Program-made: the position numbers and the translations under genes
In this document: piece by piece, positions 62,232-64,000 of the stretch
Layout: every line of letters begins with the position of its first letter
How positions within the stretch are numbered: the first letter of the stretch is position 1
Notes under the pieces: model-generated
The model's database searches: none
Told to the model about the DNA's origin: nothing
What the model saw: the letters and a program-made list of their open reading frames with translations, nothing else
Origin: Sporosarcina jiandibaonis
GTDB lineage: Bacteria > Bacillota > Bacilli > Bacillales_A > Planococcaceae
Length of the DNA: 64,000 nt
Assembly: GCF_013184495.1 (NCBI RefSeq)
Contig: NZ_JAAOIY010000001.1
Span: 1,240,001-1,304,000 of the forward strand
Direction: 5' to 3'

Positions 62232-63050
62232 TTATTTAACGGCTCCTTCAGATACTCCTTCAATAATTTGCTTTTGCGCAAAGAAGTAACCGATAATCAC
62301 TGGAATAATCGCGATTGTCAAGCCGGCTAATGCTAAATGCCATTGCTTTGTATATTGCCCGAAGAAAAGGAACATCTTAATCGGGATTGTCGCATGTTCA
62401 TCTGCAAGGATAAGGGAGGGCAATAGGTAATCATTCCAAATCCAAATAACATTTAATATTCCAACTGTAACAGAAATCGGTTTTAATAGTGGAAATATGA
62501 TATGCCAAAATACTTGGAATTTATTGGCACCGTCGATAATTGCCGCTTCGTCCAATGAATTCGAAATTCCGGTCATTGCACCGTGATATAAAAAGATTGA
62601 TAGACTCGAACCAAATCCTAAGTACATAAAGATGAGCCCCGTACGGTTTAACATATCAGCCTTGCTAAAAAGTGAAACAAGTGGAATCATGACTGACTGA
62701 AACGGAATCAGCATCGCTGCGACAAAAAGTAACAGTATGAGTGCACTAAGTTTACTTTTATTCCTGGCAAGTGCGTATCCTGCCATCGAGGAGAAAAGAA
62801 TAATAATCCCTACCCCTACAACCGTGATGAGCAAGGAGTTAAAAAGAGAATTAACAAAGTCCAAGTCTTGAAAAGCTTGAACAAAGTTAGTCGTTTCAAA
62901 CCCTTCTGGAAGCCCGAGCACGCCTGAAAAAATCTCCTTTTTCGTTTTGAATGCGTTCACAATCATTAAGTAAAAAGGTGAGATCCATAATAATGCAAGC
63001 AAGAGGCCGATAATTTCAATGACAATCAGATTTCGCTTCTTCTCTTTCAT
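62232..63050 (-). CDS. CUT1 ABC sugar permease (MalG type)
   Basis: 272 residues, six membrane segments, EAA loop 'LDEAAIIDGANKFQVFWH' near 168-185. Overlaps the MalF-type stop (TAATG). Confidence 0.9.
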   Translation of the reverse strand: MKEKKRNLIVIEIIGLLLALLWISPFYLMIVNAFKTKKEIFSGVLGLPEGFETTNFVQAFQDLDFVNSLFNSLLITVVGVGIIILFSSMAGYALARNKSKLSALILLLFVAAMLIPFQSVMIPLVSLFSKADMLNRTGLIFMYLGFGSSLSIFLYHGAMTGISNSLDEAAIIDGANKFQVFWHIIFPLLKPISVTVGILNVIWIWNDYLLPSLILADEHATIPIKMFLFFGQYTKQWHLALAGLTIAIIPVIIGYFFAQKQIIEGVSEGAVK

Positions 63051-63910
63051 TACATGTCGACCTCCTTTTTCTTATTGTAATAAACTTGCGTGATTGCGAC
63101 AGCTGCCACAATGATGAAGAAAATGACTGCTTTTGATTGGGCGAAAGCCATTTTATTTTCAGTGAAGGCGGTTTTTACAATATTCATCGCAACCATTTGC
63201 GTTGAGTTGAACGGGCCACCATTTGTTAAGGACAAGTTTTGATCGTAGATTTGAAACGAATTGGACAATGTCAGAAACATACTAACCGTGAAAGCAGGCG
63301 CAACTAATGGGAATGTGATGTTGCGAAAACGTTGGAAACTAGAGGCTCCATCGATTTCGGCCGCTTCAAGCAAGTCCTTCGGAATATTTTCTAAGTAAGC
63401 AATGTAAATAATCATTATGTATCCAGCCATTTGCCAAGATGTCAGGATGACGAGTCCCCAGAAACCAGTCGCGGTTGTCGACAACCAACCTGTTAACGCT
63501 TCAATTCCAAGTAACTCTCCTATGTTTCCAAAAACGCTGATGAAAATAAACTGCCAAATGAAACCTAAAATGAGTCCGCCGATCAAGTTCGGCATAAAGA
63601 AAACAGTTCTCATTAAATTATTTGTTTTAAGATTACGAGTGACAAGTAGTGCGAGTCCTAAACCTAAGAAGTTCAGTAGAATGACCGAGCAAATTGCAAA
63701 TTTAGTCGTAAACCATATGGATGCTCTAAAATCAGCATCTTTAAATAATGTGATGTAGTTCTTAAAACCAAGAAACTCAGTAGCGACCATGCCATTCCAA
63801 TTTGTAAAAGAGTAAATGAATCCGTAAACAAATGGAACGAGGATAACGAGACTTAAACTCAAGATGACTGGCGTTAAGAACAACCAGAATGAAAAATCGC
63901 GATTTCGCAT
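63050..63910 (-). CDS. CUT1 ABC sugar permease (MalF type)
   Basis: 286 residues from the ATG at 63910 (GGAGGTG upstream; an ATG at 63925 overlaps that site). Six membrane segments, EAA loop 'LLEAAEIDGASSFQRFRN' near 185-202. The binding-protein gene is expected just beyond the right edge. A strong stem-loop lies upstream. Confidence 0.9.
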   Translation of the reverse strand: MRNRDFSFWLFLTPVILSLSLVILVPFVYGFIYSFTNWNGMVATEFLGFKNYITLFKDADFRASIWFTTKFAICSVILLNFLGLGLALLVTRNLKTNNLMRTVFFMPNLIGGLILGFIWQFIFISVFGNIGELLGIEALTGWLSTTATGFWGLVILTSWQMAGYIMIIYIAYLENIPKDLLEAAEIDGASSFQRFRNITFPLVAPAFTVSMFLTLSNSFQIYDQNLSLTNGGPFNSTQMVAMNIVKTAFTENKMAFAQSKAVIFFIIVAAVAITQVYYNKKKEVDM

Positions 63911-63936
63911 GCAGAGCACCTCCATTGTAAATGATA

Positions 63937-63978
63937 ACAGCTAACAAAAATCTTTTTTAGGAGGTTTTTGTTAGCTGT
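63937..63978 (-). promoter_or_regulatory. Stem-loop upstream of the MalF-type gene
   Basis: Long arms ACAGCTAACAAAAA / TTTTTGTTAGCTGT. The position fits the hairpin found after the binding-protein gene in the other importers, supporting a binding-protein gene to the right. Confidence 0.5.
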
Positions 63979-64000
63979 ATTTTTCTACCTCTAATTACTT

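Noticed and set aside
1..64000. rRNA, tRNA, prophage or transposase genes
   Set aside because: None recognised; all mobile-looking sequence is short non-coding repeats.

Overview
The window looks like a chromosomal stretch of a low-GC Gram-positive member of the Bacillales, most likely a Planococcaceae (Sporosarcina-like) bacterium. The reasons are strong AGGAGG ribosome binding sites, many TTG and GTG starts, Yes/Ytc/Yte-type pectin genes related to those of Bacillus, CcpA-type cre sites, and several families of structured intergenic repeats. No rRNA, tRNA, phage, transposase or CRISPR array was seen. The taxonomic call is an inference.

The window is essentially one large carbohydrate island dominated by pectin, rhamnogalacturonan and hexuronate use. 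From left to right: a giant secreted PL9 pectate lyase (1-4322, running off the left edge); a Gfo/Idh/MocA dehydrogenase, a YesL-like membrane protein and a small lipoprotein (4776-7354); a membrane-bound YesS/YtdP-like AraC regulator (7649-9949); an alpha/beta hydrolase and a YtcQ-YteP-YtcP-type ABC importer (10007-14905) divergent from a LacI regulator; a GDSL-like esterase; a small unknown protein; and an inositol-monophosphatase-like enzyme. Next come a TIM-barrel isomerase and the complete unsaturated-uronate route kduD-kduI-kdgK-kdgA with a divergent IclR regulator (19159-24740). A MalF-MalG-SBP importer, a GH105 unsaturated glucuronyl hydrolase and a YesM/YesN two-component pair follow (25092-32809).

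The centre holds a short larC with a multi-pass membrane protein and a ROK regulator, then gnd, uxaC and an EamA-type transporter. The Leloir operon galK-galE-galT-galM plus a ROK regulator (41435-47323) is next. A CUT1 importer of glucose/mannose/galactose type follows, with a three-component sensor (membrane-anchored periplasmic binding protein, histidine kinase, AraC-type response regulator; 47827-54886). The right end (55010-63910) has four Gfo/Idh/MocA dehydrogenases, a TIM-barrel epimerase, a ThuA-like protein, a LacI regulator and two permeases whose binding protein must lie beyond the right edge. This set fits an oxidative (3-keto-glycoside type) sugar pathway.

How the genes work together (inference): the PL9 enzyme cuts homogalacturonan or rhamnogalacturonan outside the cell, the importers bring in oligomers, and GH105 frees the unsaturated uronate. 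KduI/KduD turn this into 2-keto-3-deoxygluconate, and KdgK/KdgA split it to pyruvate and glyceraldehyde-3-phosphate. UxaC opens the free-uronate route, and the gal genes use galactose from side chains. Candidate cre sites lie in front of most transport and catabolic units.

The most unusual content is intergenic. Four arrays of short motifs, belonging to three unrelated sequence families (TGCTTGCA, AAACGACTAA, AACGTTTCC), all repeat with a period of 21 bp, which is two helical turns. Separately, three families of longer structured repeats (A, B, C) carry small hairpin modules inserted at sites whose uninterrupted form can be seen in, or reconstructed from, other copies.
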